This document shows, in pieces, positions 1-9,972 of a DNA stretch of 64,000 nt. The notes under the pieces were generated by a model, which was given only the letters and a program-made list of their open reading frames with translations, was not told the DNA's origin and ran no database searches. The first letter of the stretch is position 1. Every line of letters starts with the position of its first letter. The DNA comes from Torymus aiolomorphi (taxonomy: Eukaryota; Arthropoda; Insecta; Hymenoptera; Torymidae): assembly GCA_036365515.1 (NCBI GenBank), contig CM070876.1:94683300-94747299 (forward strand), in the 5' to 3' direction. The position numbers and the translations under genes were made by a program.

Positions 1-426
1 TTACTTAAAACCTAATTTTTTTATTGTACTTTATTTAATTTTAATTTTTGAAAATCATCTATTTCAAACTATATTCTTTCTGAATATTAATATACTGAGT
101 TTATATAATTTAAAAAAAAACAAAAAATCTTTATGCCCTGCATTTTTCCATAGTCATTCTTATTTTTGAGGTTATTTTTTATGTCACAAAATAAATATAA
201 ATGTGTAATGTATTAGAAATTAAATTCTTTAATTTTATTCCGGATCCATCAAAATCGTGGAAAATTGAAACCCATAAAAATTGAATCCATAAAAAATATA
301 AAATTTTTTTGCGTGTTATTATTATACTGGACATATACATGTACATAATGAATATAAACACAAACTTTTTGTTTATTAAAGTCTAAAAAATTATTTAATA
401 CACTATTATAACTCTCTTTAAATATA
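1..426. other. AT-rich sequence without a recognised gene
   Basis: Very AT-rich sequence up to the left end of the transposon. Only short chance reading frames rich in Ile, Tyr and Phe are present. I see no repeat, RNA gene or exon here. It could be intron or upstream sequence of the SET-domain gene that lies beyond the transposon. Confidence 0.5.
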
Positions 427-1210
427 CCGGGTGTCCCATTTTAAAACCACCACGCAAATATCTCGAAAACTAAGGGAGATGGAAAAAAACTTTTAATACA
501 AAAGTTGTAGGGTTCAGAGGGGCCCAACTGATCGTGACCTTGGTTATGACCTTGAGGTCAATGATCAAGTTCATTTGACGGTTAAATTGATTTTTTCAAA
601 TGGGAATCCCCACTTTTGACATCCTAAATGGAAAGAGCGGAAAATTTTACGTTCAGATATGTCCTTGAGTTAAGGTCATGGTCATGGTCATGGTCATGTT
701 TAAAATCAAAATCAATAAACGCATCAAAACATTCCCATAATTAGGTATACGAGACAAATTGTTAAATACAAAAGTTGTAGGGTTCAGAGGGGCCCAACTG
801 ATCGTAACCTTGGTTATGACCTTGAGGTCAATGATCAAGGTCATTTGAAGGTCAAATCGATTTCTTCAAATGGGAACCCCCACTTTTGACATCGTAAATG
901 GAAAGAGCGGAAAATTTTACGTTTAGATATGTCCTTGAGTCAAGGCCATGGTCATGGTCATGGTCATGTTTAAAATCAAAATCAATCAACGCATCCAAAC
1001 ATTCCCATAATTACGCATACGAGTGTTAAATACAGAAGTTGTAGTGTTTGGAGGGGCCCAACTGATCGTGACCTTGACCATGAACTTGAGGTCAAGGATG
1101 ATGTTGTTTGAAGGTTAAATCAATTTTGTTTAACGGCAACCCTCACTTTTGACCTCGTAAATAGAAAAACCGAAAAATTCTGATATGACCTTGGGTCAAG
1201 GTCATGGTCA
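427..1210 (+). repeat. Left terminal inverted repeat made of ~260 bp tandem units
   Basis: Units start near 498, 766 and 1025 with the phrase AAATACA(A/G)AAGTTGTAG and contain GGGCCCAACTGATCGT, then TTGAGGTCAATGATCAAG, then repeated GGTCAT. The first two units are nearly identical; the third is degenerate. The right end of the transposon carries the same units in inverse orientation. The units are dense in AAGGTCA or TGACCTT half-sites, including several TCAAGGTCA. Confidence 0.8.
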
Positions 1211-1230
1211 AAGTTATGGTCAGTTTCCGT

Positions 1231-1328
1231 GCAGTTAAGAGCAATGTCGGAGATGACCCAGTCACCTAAGCAAGGTCGGAGATTACCCGGCCAGTTAAGG
1301 CAAGGTCGGAGATGACCCGGCCAGCTAA
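1231..1328 (+). repeat. Short tandem repeat, three units of about 33 bp
   Basis: Three imperfect copies of a unit containing CAGTTAAGGCAAGGTCGGAG followed by ATGACCCGGC. It lies inside the transposon, between the left inverted repeat and the transposase remnant. No coding role is visible. Confidence 0.75.
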
Positions 1329-1394
1329 AAATTCATTGGAAAATTCCACGTTCATGTGTATTTAGTCATAGGATCCAAGTGTTTCGGTCACCAT

Positions 1395-2419
1395 TTACTG
1401 AAGAAGATGCTCAAAAGTTGCACCATTTACTTGTTGACAACATTCTATTCTCCTTTTAAAGTTTTTAACAGTATTTAATAATACTTGACGTAGAATACTT
1501 AAGCAGATTTGTGTAATCCTTTGAATCATATCATCTTTTGTAGTTGGCCTGTTGCGGTAGACTGTATTTTTTAGGAAGCCCCATAAATAAAAATCTGGAG
1601 ATGTCAGATCCATCGACCGTTAAACCTTTCATTAAGAAAATCTCTGACAATTCTGGCATAATGTGGAGGAGCACCATCTTGTTGTAGCCACATTCTGGCC
1701 CTTGTATGGAGATCAACGTTTTCTAGAAAGAGTGGCAGCTCGTATCTCAGCAACTGTAAATAAGTATGTTGAGTTACGTGACCTTCAAAAAAATAAGGTC
1801 CAATCAGACATCCGTTAATAATACCACACCATACCGTTACATTTCAGCGATGCTGATGATTAACTTCTCGCATCCAATGAGGATTAACAGGAGACCAGTA
1901 GTGGCAATTATGGCGATTCAACATACCAGTACTCTGAAATGTAGCCTCGTCGCTAAAAAGAACATTGTTAAAGAAATTTTCATCATCAGTAATTTGTTGT
2001 GTTGCCCATTGGCAAAATGTTATTCTCCGTCGATAATCTTCCACAGTTAAAGCTTGATTTAGAGTAATGTGGTAAGGATGGTAACGCGCATATCGTAAAT
2101 ATCTACTGGCCGTAGATCTTGGAATAGCCATTGTTAACTCGATTTCGCGTAAACTGACATGAACATTTAAATGTACCATGGCTAGAACAGCAAAAAAGCG
2201 AGAATTATTTTCATAATCGTGTTTATTCAGTGTCCTCCTTCTTCGAACGAAGTTTCCTTGTCGACCGCGCAGTTCAATGTCACGTATTACCGTATGATCA
2301 GGATGTTGTCGTTGAGCGAACCGAGCACGATACAATCTGCTTGCCTCTCGATAGTTTCGTCGACATTCTCCTAAAATAAGAAGAATGTCAACTATTTCAT
2401 TAGCAGAATAGTCAGGCAT
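1395..2419 (-). pseudogene. Broken Tc1/mariner-like transposase
   Basis: The minus-strand frame begins at 2419 with a helix-turn-helix type N-terminus (EIVDILLILGECRRNYREAS) of the kind seen in many insect Tc3-like transposases. It continues to the first catalytic Asp in LFSDEATF. A TGA at 1844-1846 interrupts it, where relatives would have Trp. The same frame then carries on through VWCG and the second Asp in WLQQDGAPPHY. Near 1608-1620 a second stop and a small deletion with frame change remove roughly a dozen residues. The last part restarts in another frame with SPDFYLWG and ends at 1395. The DD-D order and terminal TA support the mariner superfamily. I do not assign a named subfamily. 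The element is inactive. Confidence 0.85.
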
Positions 2420-2699
2420 TCTTTTTTAGTTGTAAATGCAATTATTTATCAAAACACACCACAAAAGAAATAATATGTTATTATACTATACAATATTTTA
2501 AAACGAAAAAGTTTAATTTTCTGTGCCAATATAAGTGTGCTCAATTTGAAAACAATTTGATGTAAACAGTAATAATTATTGACTATTACCGATCAATGCT
2601 GAATACTACCGGTCACTATTGGATACAGGTGGTCAACACTTATTAACTTTTGCTATTATTTGATATAAGTGGTTAACCCTGGTAAATATTGATAATAGT

Positions 2700-3457
2700 A
2701 AAAATAGTAAACTTTTCCGCTCTTTCCATTACGAGGTCAAAAATAGGGGTTCCCATTTGAAAAAATCGATTTGACCTTCAAATGACCTTGATCATTGACC
2801 TCAAGGTCATAACCAAGGTCACGATCAGTTGGGCCGCTCCAAACCCTACAACTTCTGTATTTAACACTCGTATGCGTAATTATGGGAATGTTTGGATGCG
2901 TTGATTGATTTTGATTTTAAACATGACCATGACCATGACCATGGCCTTGACTCAAGGACATATCTGAACGTAAAATTTTCCGCTCTTTCCATTTACGAGG
3001 TCAAAAATGGGGGTTCCCATTTGAAAAAATCAATTTGACCTTCAAATGACCTTGATCATTGACCTCAAGGTCATAACCAAGGTCACGATCAGTTGGGCCC
3101 CTCTGAACCCTACAACTTTTGTATTTAACAATTTGTCTCGTATGCCTAATTATGGGAATGTTTTGATGGGTTGATTGATTTTGATTTTAAACATGACCAT
3201 GACCATGACCTTGACTCAAGGACATATCTGAACGTAAAATTTTCCGCTCTTTCCATTTACGAGGTCAAAAGTGGGGGTTCCCATTTGAAAAAATCGATTT
3301 GACCTTCAAATGACCTTGATAATTGACCTCAAGGTCATAACCAAGGTCACGATCAGTTGGGCCTCTCTGAACCCTACAACTTTTGTATTAAAAGTTTTTT
3401 TCCATCTCCCTTAGTTTTCGAGATATTTGCCTGGTGGTTTTAAAATGGGACACCCGG
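2700..3457 (-). repeat. Right terminal inverted repeat made of ~260 bp tandem units
   Basis: Inverse copy of the left terminal repeat. Units break near 2876 and 3135. Each holds ACGATCAGTTGGGCC, TTGACCTCAAGGTCATAACC and runs of CATGACCATGACC. The outermost 90 bp match the left outer end almost base for base, so the two ends could fold back on each other. Confidence 0.8.
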
Positions 3458-3613
3458 TATGTACATGAAAAAATATATAGATTGTATCTAGTAACCACAG
3501 AATTGTTTCAAATACACAATTTTGATTCTAACATCTGAACAACTGCTGCTAAAATAAATACTTATAAAATATTTTTTAATTCATTCCGATACATTTGTTA
3601 CTTTATTTTGTAG

Positions 3614-3689
3614 CTCTTACTGAAATCAAGACATCAAGTAATCGCAAAAACATTGGTGAAAAATCAAACGTTTCCATTTCTCACTTATT
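3614..3689 (+). other. Candidate upstream exon of the SET-domain gene
   Basis: A strong 3' splice site (pyrimidine-rich TTTATTTTGTAG ending 3613) and a strong 5' splice site (TT/GTAAGTA, GT at 3690-3691) bracket 76 bp that is open in the frame starting CTC TTA CTG. If joined to an acceptor ending AG at 3764, the reading frame runs without a stop into the conserved part of the next exon. This would replace the Met at 3740 and the odd hydrophobic first residues predicted there. It is inference from splice signals only; the true first exon and start codon are not identified. Confidence 0.4.
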
Positions 3690-3739
3690 GTAAGTAAATA
3701 TTAAAAAAATGATAAACAAATATATAGGTACGTGTACAA

Positions 3740-4708
3740 ATGATCAAGTATATATGCTTAATAGTTCTTTGTGAAATTTTAAGGGCTAAAATTGGTCTTC
3801 ATAATCGTGCATTAGAATTAAGTATTGTTGATGACCTTGCTACATTTGCAGTTGTTGATACGTTTTATATGAAATTTACTAGTCACAAAACGAACAAATG
3901 TATATCAGATGTTCTGATAAATAATGCAGATTTGAAAAAAAAAATAAATGAAGAAATAAGTAGCTTTATCAATAAAAAAATTAATCTTAACGAGTCTTCA
4001 AATAATATAGCAAATGCCATTAGTATATGTGTTCCTGATTTAGAAATTTTATTAAATAAGTTGAAAAAACAAATATCTTGTTATTTACAGTTTTTAAAAC
4101 CAAATTCAGGGTTTACCTTAGCACCTTGTTACAGGTATGTTACAATAATATTATAATTAATATAGATGTATAATTTTGTGTATTTTAATTGGGTGTAACT
4201 GAAAATTATTTAACTCTTACAAATTATATAAATAAATATTCTTACCTCAGTTAATAATACATAAGCATTTTCATATTTGTAAAGTTTTTTATTTACATGG
4301 TGAAAAAACATAAAATATAATTTTTTTAGGTATTCGAGAGAAAACAATTTTGGAGTGAAAGTGGTTGCAACAAAATTTTGGCCTAAGGATACAGTTTTAA
4401 ATTACGTGAATGGATATACAGTTAATTTGAAAGATGATGAAGTACTTTATTTATCCCAGCACAATTTAGATTTTTCTGTAACTGTAAGCACATCCCGTAA
4501 GAAAACCCAATTATGGCTTGGTCCTGGTAGTTACGTAAATCATGACTGCCAACCGAATACAAGGATGTACTCTTTAAAAAACTATAACGAAATATGTTTA
4601 CAAACAGTTACTGATATTTACATAGGTGATGAAATCACAACTTATTATGGATTAGATTATTTCCAAGAAAATGAATGCGAGTATGAGTCATGTGAAAAAC
4701 AAAATTAA
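3740..4708 (+). CDS. Suv4-20/KMT5-like SET-domain histone H4K20 methyltransferase, compact and divergent
   Basis: Two exons: 3740 (start uncertain) to 4134, and 4330-4708. The intron is GT(ATGT) at 4135 to AG at 4328-4329, phase 2. Joining rebuilds a conserved family signature, CYRYSRENNFGVKVVATKFW (family: CNRYSSE..GAKIVATKEW). Exon 1 has the Suv4-20 N-terminal helical domain signature DDLAT, then FTSHKTN and PNSGFTLAPC. Exon 2 has the SET core: LWLGPGSYVNHDCQPN with the NHDC cofactor-binding motif, then DIYIGDEITTYYG. Family enzymes di- and trimethylate histone H4 Lys20 with SAM in the nucleus and mark silent chromatin. The post-SET segment reads ECEYESC, so one of the usual three zinc-binding Cys is Tyr. 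The protein stops directly after this motif, at about 250-260 residues, far shorter than known Suv4-20 proteins, which have long tails. No frameshift or internal stop is present. The first 15 residues (hydrophobic) are probably not real N-terminus. Activity is unproven. Confidence 0.82.
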
Positions 4709-5352
4709 ATGTACTGGAAGATATAAAAAGATTTAATGTATTTTAGTGTATAATTTCAAATTGTTCTTATTCAAATACGAAAATAAATGGAAGTATTTGA
4801 AAATCTAAATGAAAATCTTTTGAAAAACGAAATCCAAATCCCCATTATTTAACTGGTATCTAGTATTTAAAATATGATTAATTCTAAAAATTATTTCATT
4901 AAACAATATAAGAATTTGAACTTAACAAGAATTATACAAGTATTTCAATAAATACATATTTTATTATCACAATTTTTACAGTTTCTTCACTATAAAACGA
5001 AAACGAAATTACTCAAAAATATTAATTTGACAAGTAATAGACAGAGATGTGGTTTATTGTGCATATTTCGCTTAAATGTTATAATCGCTCAAACATGTTC
5101 TCTAGATACGCAAATCACAGCAGTACTCTCGCTTTCTTTTTACTTTTTTGTTATTTTTTCGCCCTAAAATCTAAAACACGTCTTACGTGTGTATATAAAA
5201 TGTGATGTGGCAATTTTTTTTCACAATGTTCATTTATTTTACGAGTACAGTCTTTTGTATATATATAAATTTATCTACGCACATCTCGCACTTACAGCTC
5301 TATATTAGTAAAGATTGTAAATAGACTTTCGTAAAACATGTACTCTAAAGAC
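4709..5352. other. 3' flank of the SET-domain gene, AT-rich, no gene seen
   Basis: Contains possible poly(A) signals for the SET-domain gene and otherwise only AT-rich sequence with no reading frame that resembles a protein. Composition shifts sharply to GC- and GA-rich at about 5350, where the LTR-type element begins. Confidence 0.5.
4782..4787 (+). promoter_or_regulatory. Candidate poly(A) signal of the SET-domain gene
   Basis: AATAAA lies about 75 bp after the TAA stop. A second one lies near 4950. Either could direct 3' end formation. AT-rich DNA produces this hexamer by chance, so confidence is limited. Confidence 0.4.
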
Positions 5353-6032
5353 ACGATTCGGGGAATCGCGCGAATTCAAATAAAGAGAGAGAGAGAGAGA
5401 GAGCGCGCGAGAGGTGTCGCGCTGCGAACGCCGCGAGGCGCCCTAGCCGGGGTCTAGACGCTAGGTGCGGCGTGCGGTTCTTAGAATCGCGCGCACATAC
5501 AGACAGAGAGTGAAAAGGGGAGGGGCCACGAGCGACGGGTAGTGAGGAATTCCGTGAATCCCTCACTCCTACAGAGAGCGAATGTGAGAGAGGCTGCGAG
5601 CGATCATCGTACGGTTCGCACTTCCACGAATCTTACCATTTGAGTGCAGAGAGAGAGAGAGAGAGCGAGAAGAAGAAACCGACAGCCGGCTAGCGTACGC
5701 GGAGAACATCGGGGGAAAGGGGGGTTACGTAACTCTTGGGAGGGCGCGGTAACAAGTAATCGTAAGGGAGGGAATGAAGTGAATGTAGTAAGGTAGTATG
5801 TAGGGGATAGGAAATAAAGAGAAATTGTACAGATTATTGGATTTGTTTGCATGCTTTATTTGCGCAACCTTCACCCACAATTTTCAGGTTCTTCGCAGCC
5901 CGAACGAGGATATCACGGCAGAACTCCCTTTTGGTAAGTGAATGAGAGTGAGTTGAGAGTGTGAAAATTATTTGCCGTATACCGGGCAACTATAGAGTTT
6001 AATTAACTTAAATATATAGTAAAAGTATACCA
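5353..6032 (+). repeat. Left LTR-like direct repeat
   Basis: Full-length copy of the repeat. It holds GA tracts at about 5382-5402 and 5650-5664 and the tail from about 5825 shared with 7507-7724 at high identity. The tail contains CTTTATTTGCGCAACC and TTTGCCGTATACCGGGC. Confidence 0.6.
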
Positions 6033-6470
6033 TCGCAAATTGACATCCCTTGTGGGGATTTTCGGCCGTGAAATTGTGGAGTGAGGGAGCGTCGGGAAGA
6101 GAGTGAGTGTGAGGGTGAGAGAAAGGAAATTGGCGAAAGCAAAATTTATACAGTTAGACGAAAGCGAGCGATAAAGTAGTACATAAGCGAAGTGCATGGT
6201 GACAAGTAACATCCGAACAACGACGAGTTAACAGCATTAATCAAAATTAATAATTTCAATGATAGTCTGCTAGTTATTCCGGTGTTCTTGGATATTATTA
6301 TTCTTATACTTTATATTAATTTTGTTATAATCATAATATACCTATATACTTATACACATACCATATAAAGCGAGAGAGAGTTAGCGAGGGAATAGAGAGA
6401 GAAGGTGGGAGGGAGCAAGGAAGAGCGAAGAACGGGTAAAGAGAGAGATACGACGCTTTAACAAGATAGG

Positions 6471-6822
6471 ATGGGGGACCATGCAGAGAGGATGGAAGGT
6501 CTTCTAGGCACGCGAGCGGGTCGGTACTGGAAGCGGAAGATATCGGAGCTTCACCCAGCCGAAGTTGTAGCTGAACTGGAAGCCAAGAGGGCGAATACCA
6601 AAGGAAATGTGGATTGCCTACGGGAAAGGTTATGAAGGGCCATATTGCGAGCAGAGAAGCCCAAAATGAACGTTCCGTGGTACGCATGTGACGAAAGAGG
6701 AGCGAGGTCCATAGAGAACATCATCGGAATCGTAGATGATACAGATTCCTCCAGCCGCCCCGTGTCCCGAGGAAGCCGCGTCGTAGCGGGCGGAGTAGGG
6801 GAAAAAAGTAGTAGGAATAAAG

Positions 6823-6827
<5 letters not shown>
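6471..6827 (+). pseudogene. gag-like fragment of the LTR-type element
   Basis: An ATG at 6471 opens a frame of 54 codons with a helical segment AEVVAELEAKRANTKGNVDC followed by LRERL. This resembles the SAP-like N-terminal helix pair found in Gag proteins of many insect gypsy-type elements. A TGA at 6633-6635 interrupts it; the same frame continues to 6827, where it runs into a GA microsatellite. There is no capsid, zinc knuckle or pol. Identification rests on a short motif, so confidence is moderate. Confidence 0.45.
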
Positions 6828-6892
<65 letters not shown>

Positions 6893-6907
6893 AGAGAGAG
6901 AGAGAGA
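6826..6907 (+). repeat. (GA)n microsatellite
   Basis: About 80 bp of almost pure GA, inside the internal region of the LTR-type element. It creates long artificial Ser-Leu or Arg-Glu frames. Confidence 0.95.
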
Positions 6908-7053
6908 TAGCGAGAAAGAGGCAGCCACCGAGATCAACGGGCCAGTAAGTACACTTACTATATCTAAGCTGCAACGTTTCTTTTTATTTATTTGTACCCT
7001 GTCGGAGAGATGTCAGCAGCCGCCGGTATGAGGAACCGTCATCCGAAAGTAAA

Positions 7054-7055
7054 GC

Positions 7056-7109
<54 letters not shown>
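7054..7109 (+). repeat. (GA)n microsatellite
   Basis: Second nearly pure GA tract of about 55 bp, 150 bp after the first one and within the same element. Confidence 0.95.
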
Positions 7110-7113
<4 letters not shown>

Positions 7114-7383
7114 GAGTTTCTGTGCGAAGATTGCGTAGGTACTCGGAACCGAGAAGTGTGCGCGCAAATAAAGAAAGAGAGTGTGAGAGGGGTTGCTGCG
7201 AGAGTTGTGCGGTTCGCGCTTCTGCGAATCGCTCCAATCATATAAAGAGAGAGAGGGAGAGGGGGAGAGAGCAGGAGAGATACTTTGCGGTGGACCTCGT
7301 TAGAGTCGAATTTTCGTGGATCGCGGATAAGAAGGAGAGAGAGAGAGAGCGAGAGGTGCCGCGTTGTGAACGTCGCGAGGTGC

Positions 7384-7727
7384 GCGATTCGGAGAATCGC
7401 GCGAATTCAAATAAAGAAAGAGAGAGAGGGAGCGAGAGGTGCCGCGCTGCGAACGCCGCGAGGCGCCAGAGCCAGGGTCTAGACGCTAGGTGCGGCGCGC
7501 GGTTCTTAGAAATTGTACAGATTATTGGATTTGTTTCCATGCTTTATTTGCGCAACCTTCACCCACAATTTTCAGGTTCTTCGCAGCCCGAACGAGGATA
7601 TCACGGCCGAACTCGCTTTTGGTAAGTGAACGAGAGTGAGTTGAGAGTGTGAAAATTATTTGCCGTATACCGGGCAACTATAGAGTTTAATTAACTTAAA
7701 TATATAGTAAAAGTATACCATCGCAAA
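7384..7727 (+). repeat. Right LTR-like direct repeat, internally deleted
   Basis: Matches 5353-5490 and then jumps, after GCGGTTCTTAGAA, straight to the part that corresponds to about 5820. Roughly 330 bp of the left copy is missing. After 7727 the sequence leaves the repeat and becomes AT-rich. Confidence 0.6.
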
Positions 7728-7786
7728 ATTACTAGCGCAATTATTATTCATTCTTAAAGTTAATAGTTTAATAATTTCGTTATCGC

Positions 7787-8335
7787 CTGTTTTATTATTA
7801 ATTCCTATTCAGGTTATTATTTCTCATTTGATTATAATTCGATTAATTAACCAATTAATGGTTCTATTGTTTAAATCCTAGTTCGAGATTATTGTTTTCT
7901 GCGAATATGTTTATTATTTAATTGGTTTTATATTTAATATTTAAAATAGGAATTATTACTGTAGAGTGACCTTAAATATCGAACCATTAGTTCACGCAAC
8001 CGTCGCGAACACAGTTCATAACAACAGTGCATTATACGTGCAGAGGACTGATGTGGAGGCTTCTTTATGGTTAGATGGTGAGAATTAACGAGTCACGTGA
8101 TCACGTCACGTGTTCTCGTTCTCTAAAAACGAGGCATTTTGTCTTCTTCCAGCAAAAATCATCCCGCCACGCATATTGAAAAAGACAAGGTATTTTATTG
8201 AAAAAGACGAGGTACTTTATTGAAAAAGACGAGGTATTTCTATTGGAAAACTTCAAGTAAGGTAAACAAATTATTATTACTTTCTACGTTTTGTAATTTT
8301 AGAAAATTGTGAATAATGTAGACCCAATCAATATT
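7787..8335 (+). repeat. Repeat block A, copy 1
   Basis: Matches 9497-9972 with scattered changes. Landmarks are AATTCGATTAATTAACCAA, GTGCATTATACGTGCAGAGG and the palindromic TCACGTGATCACGTCACGTG. Copy 1 is longer because it has an expanded 26 bp tandem repeat. No coding potential is seen. Confidence 0.75.
8174..8240 (+). repeat. 26 bp tandem repeat, about 2.5 units
   Basis: TATTGAAAAAGACGAGGTA occurs three times in a row inside block A copy 1. Block A copy 2 has it once (about 9858), so this is a local expansion. Confidence 0.85.
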
Positions 8336-9360
8336 AGTTCAAAATCAAAATGAAAATTTGTTCGCCTCTGCTATATGTACATCAAATATGACGTACAAAT
8401 AACAAAATAAACTGTTTCGAAAGTCTGACATGGAAGGGACATACATCATATATGACGTACAAATAACAAAATAAACTGTTTCGAAAGTCTGACATGGAAG
8501 GGACTATTATTTCTTTAGTCAAACATCAATTCTTGACTATTTTGTTCCCCATAAAGAAATAAAAGGTTAGATTTTCCTTATTTGTCGGCAGATTTTATAC
8601 CTATATTTTGCGCTCCGGACGTACGTTTAGCAAGAGCCAATAATTTATTGGTCTTATTCATATTATATCTGAATTATAATAAAGTTGATGTTGATTCAAT
8701 CAATATTAGCCGATAAAAGCTATGATTTTAAAATATGTGTAGTACCTTTAAAATCATGATGAAAATTTTTTCAAAAAGATGGAAGAAACTTAACGGGCAT
8801 TTCTACCAACACATTCATCTGGAGAAAGCAAAAATTTCAAAAAAAATTTATACTCAAAAATTAAACAGAAATTTGTGTATAATAATCACATTTATACAGA
8901 TTTGAATTTATTTGTTTCACAAAAGTCAATATCAATTTATGATTTGAAGTAGCTGAATAATTTACGCCTCTGCTAAATGTACATCAGATATGACGTACAA
9001 ATAACAAAATAAACTGTTTCGAAAGTCTGATATGGAAGGGACTATTACTTCTTTAGTCAAACATCAATTCTTGACTATTTTGTTCCCCTTAAAAAAATTA
9101 AAGGTTACATTTTCCTTATTTGTCGGCAGATTTTATACCTATATTTTGTGCTCTGGACGTATGCTTAGCAAGAGCCAATAATTTATTGGTCTTATTCATA
9201 TTATATATGAATTATAATAAAGTTGATGTTGATTCAATTAATATTAGCCGGGAAAAGCTATTATTTTAAAATATGTGTAGTACCTTCAAAATCAAAATGA
9301 AAATTGTTTCAAAAAGATGGAAGAAACTTTCCAGTTGAAAGTAACCAATAAAATCAAATA
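8336..9360 (+). repeat. Family R repeats, two consecutive copies
   Basis: R is an AT-rich family of about 0.55-0.65 kb recognised by GACGTACAAATAACAAAATA, TTCCTTATTTGTCGGCAGAT, GAATTATAATAAAGTTGATG and AAAGATGGAAGAAACTT. Copies here start near 8336 and 8960. In the first, a 63 bp piece around TGACATGGAAGGGAC (about 8385-8505) is duplicated in tandem. No conserved reading frame is seen. R recurs throughout the satellite domain. Confidence 0.75.
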
Positions 9361-9496
9361 AAAAAAATTTGCAAAAGATATTATAAGTATTTGCACCAGC
9401 AAACTCTTATGAAATCTCATTAAATTAAATATAATGTGTATTCATCGGCATAAACAACATTGGCATAATCATTGATTGGCTTTAACTAATGAATTC

Positions 9497-9972
9497 AGGT
9501 TATTATTTCTTACTTGTTTATAATTCGATTAATTAACCAACTAATGGTTCTATTGTTTAAATTCTAGTTCGGGATTATTGTTTTCTGGGAATACGTTTAT
9601 TATTTAATTGGTTTTATACTTAATATTTAAAATCGGAATTATTATTGTAGAGTGACCTTAAATATCGCACCATTCGTTGACGCGAACGTCGCGAACACAG
9701 TGCATTATACGTGCAGAGGACTGATGTGGAGGCTTTTTTATAGTTAGATTAGATGGTGAGAAGTAACGAGTCACGTGATCACGTCACGTGTGTTCTCATT
9801 CTCTAAAAACGAGGCATCTTGTCTTCTTGCAGCAAAAATCATCGAGCCACGCATATTGAAAAAGACGAGGTATTTCTATTGTAAAACTGCAAGTAAGGTA
9901 AACAAATTATTATAACTTTCTACTTTTTATAATTTTAGAAAATTGTGAATAATGTAGACCCAATCAATATTA
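9497..9972 (+). repeat. Repeat block A, copy 2
   Basis: Second copy of block A, again followed directly by family R. The pair A+R is therefore duplicated as a unit (about 7787-9360 and 9497-10400). Confidence 0.75.

Larger units (their letters stand above)
427..3457 (-). mobile_element. Tc1/mariner-type DNA transposon with very long terminal inverted repeats
   Basis: The ends are perfect mirror images: CCGGGTGTCCCATTTT at 427 and its reverse complement ending at 3457. Each end is flanked by TA (425-426 and 3458-3459), the target duplication typical of Tc1/mariner. The inverted similarity does not stop at a short TIR. It runs for roughly 700 bp on each side and is itself built of repeated units. 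The centre holds a broken transposase on the minus strand (1395-2419). Length is about 3.03 kb. The copy lies about 150 bp upstream of a candidate exon of the SET-domain gene, so it may sit in that gene's intron or 5' flank. The dead transposase means it cannot move on its own. Confidence 0.85.
5353..7727 (+). mobile_element. Decayed LTR-type retroelement carrying only a gag fragment
   Basis: Two direct repeats (5353-6032 and 7384-7727) flank about 1.35 kb that includes a gag-like frame. Both repeats contain the same start (CGATTCGG, GAATCGCGCGAATTC), a GA-rich tract, GAACGCCGCGAGGCGCC, GTCTAGACGCTAGGTGCGGC, and a nearly identical last 220 bp that ends ATACCATCGCAAA. That pattern fits LTRs with U3, R and U5. 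The second copy lacks about 330 bp. No reverse transcriptase or integrase is visible. I could not find clean TG/CA ends, a target duplication or a certain primer-binding site, so the outer limits are approximate. Confidence 0.6.

Noticed and set aside
1766..2050. A 94-codon plus-strand frame
   Set aside because: Antisense shadow of the transposase remnant.
6551..7625. Several long frames rich in Ser-Leu or Arg-Glu
   Set aside because: They are created by (GA)n microsatellites and GA-rich LTR sequence; no protein-like composition or motif.
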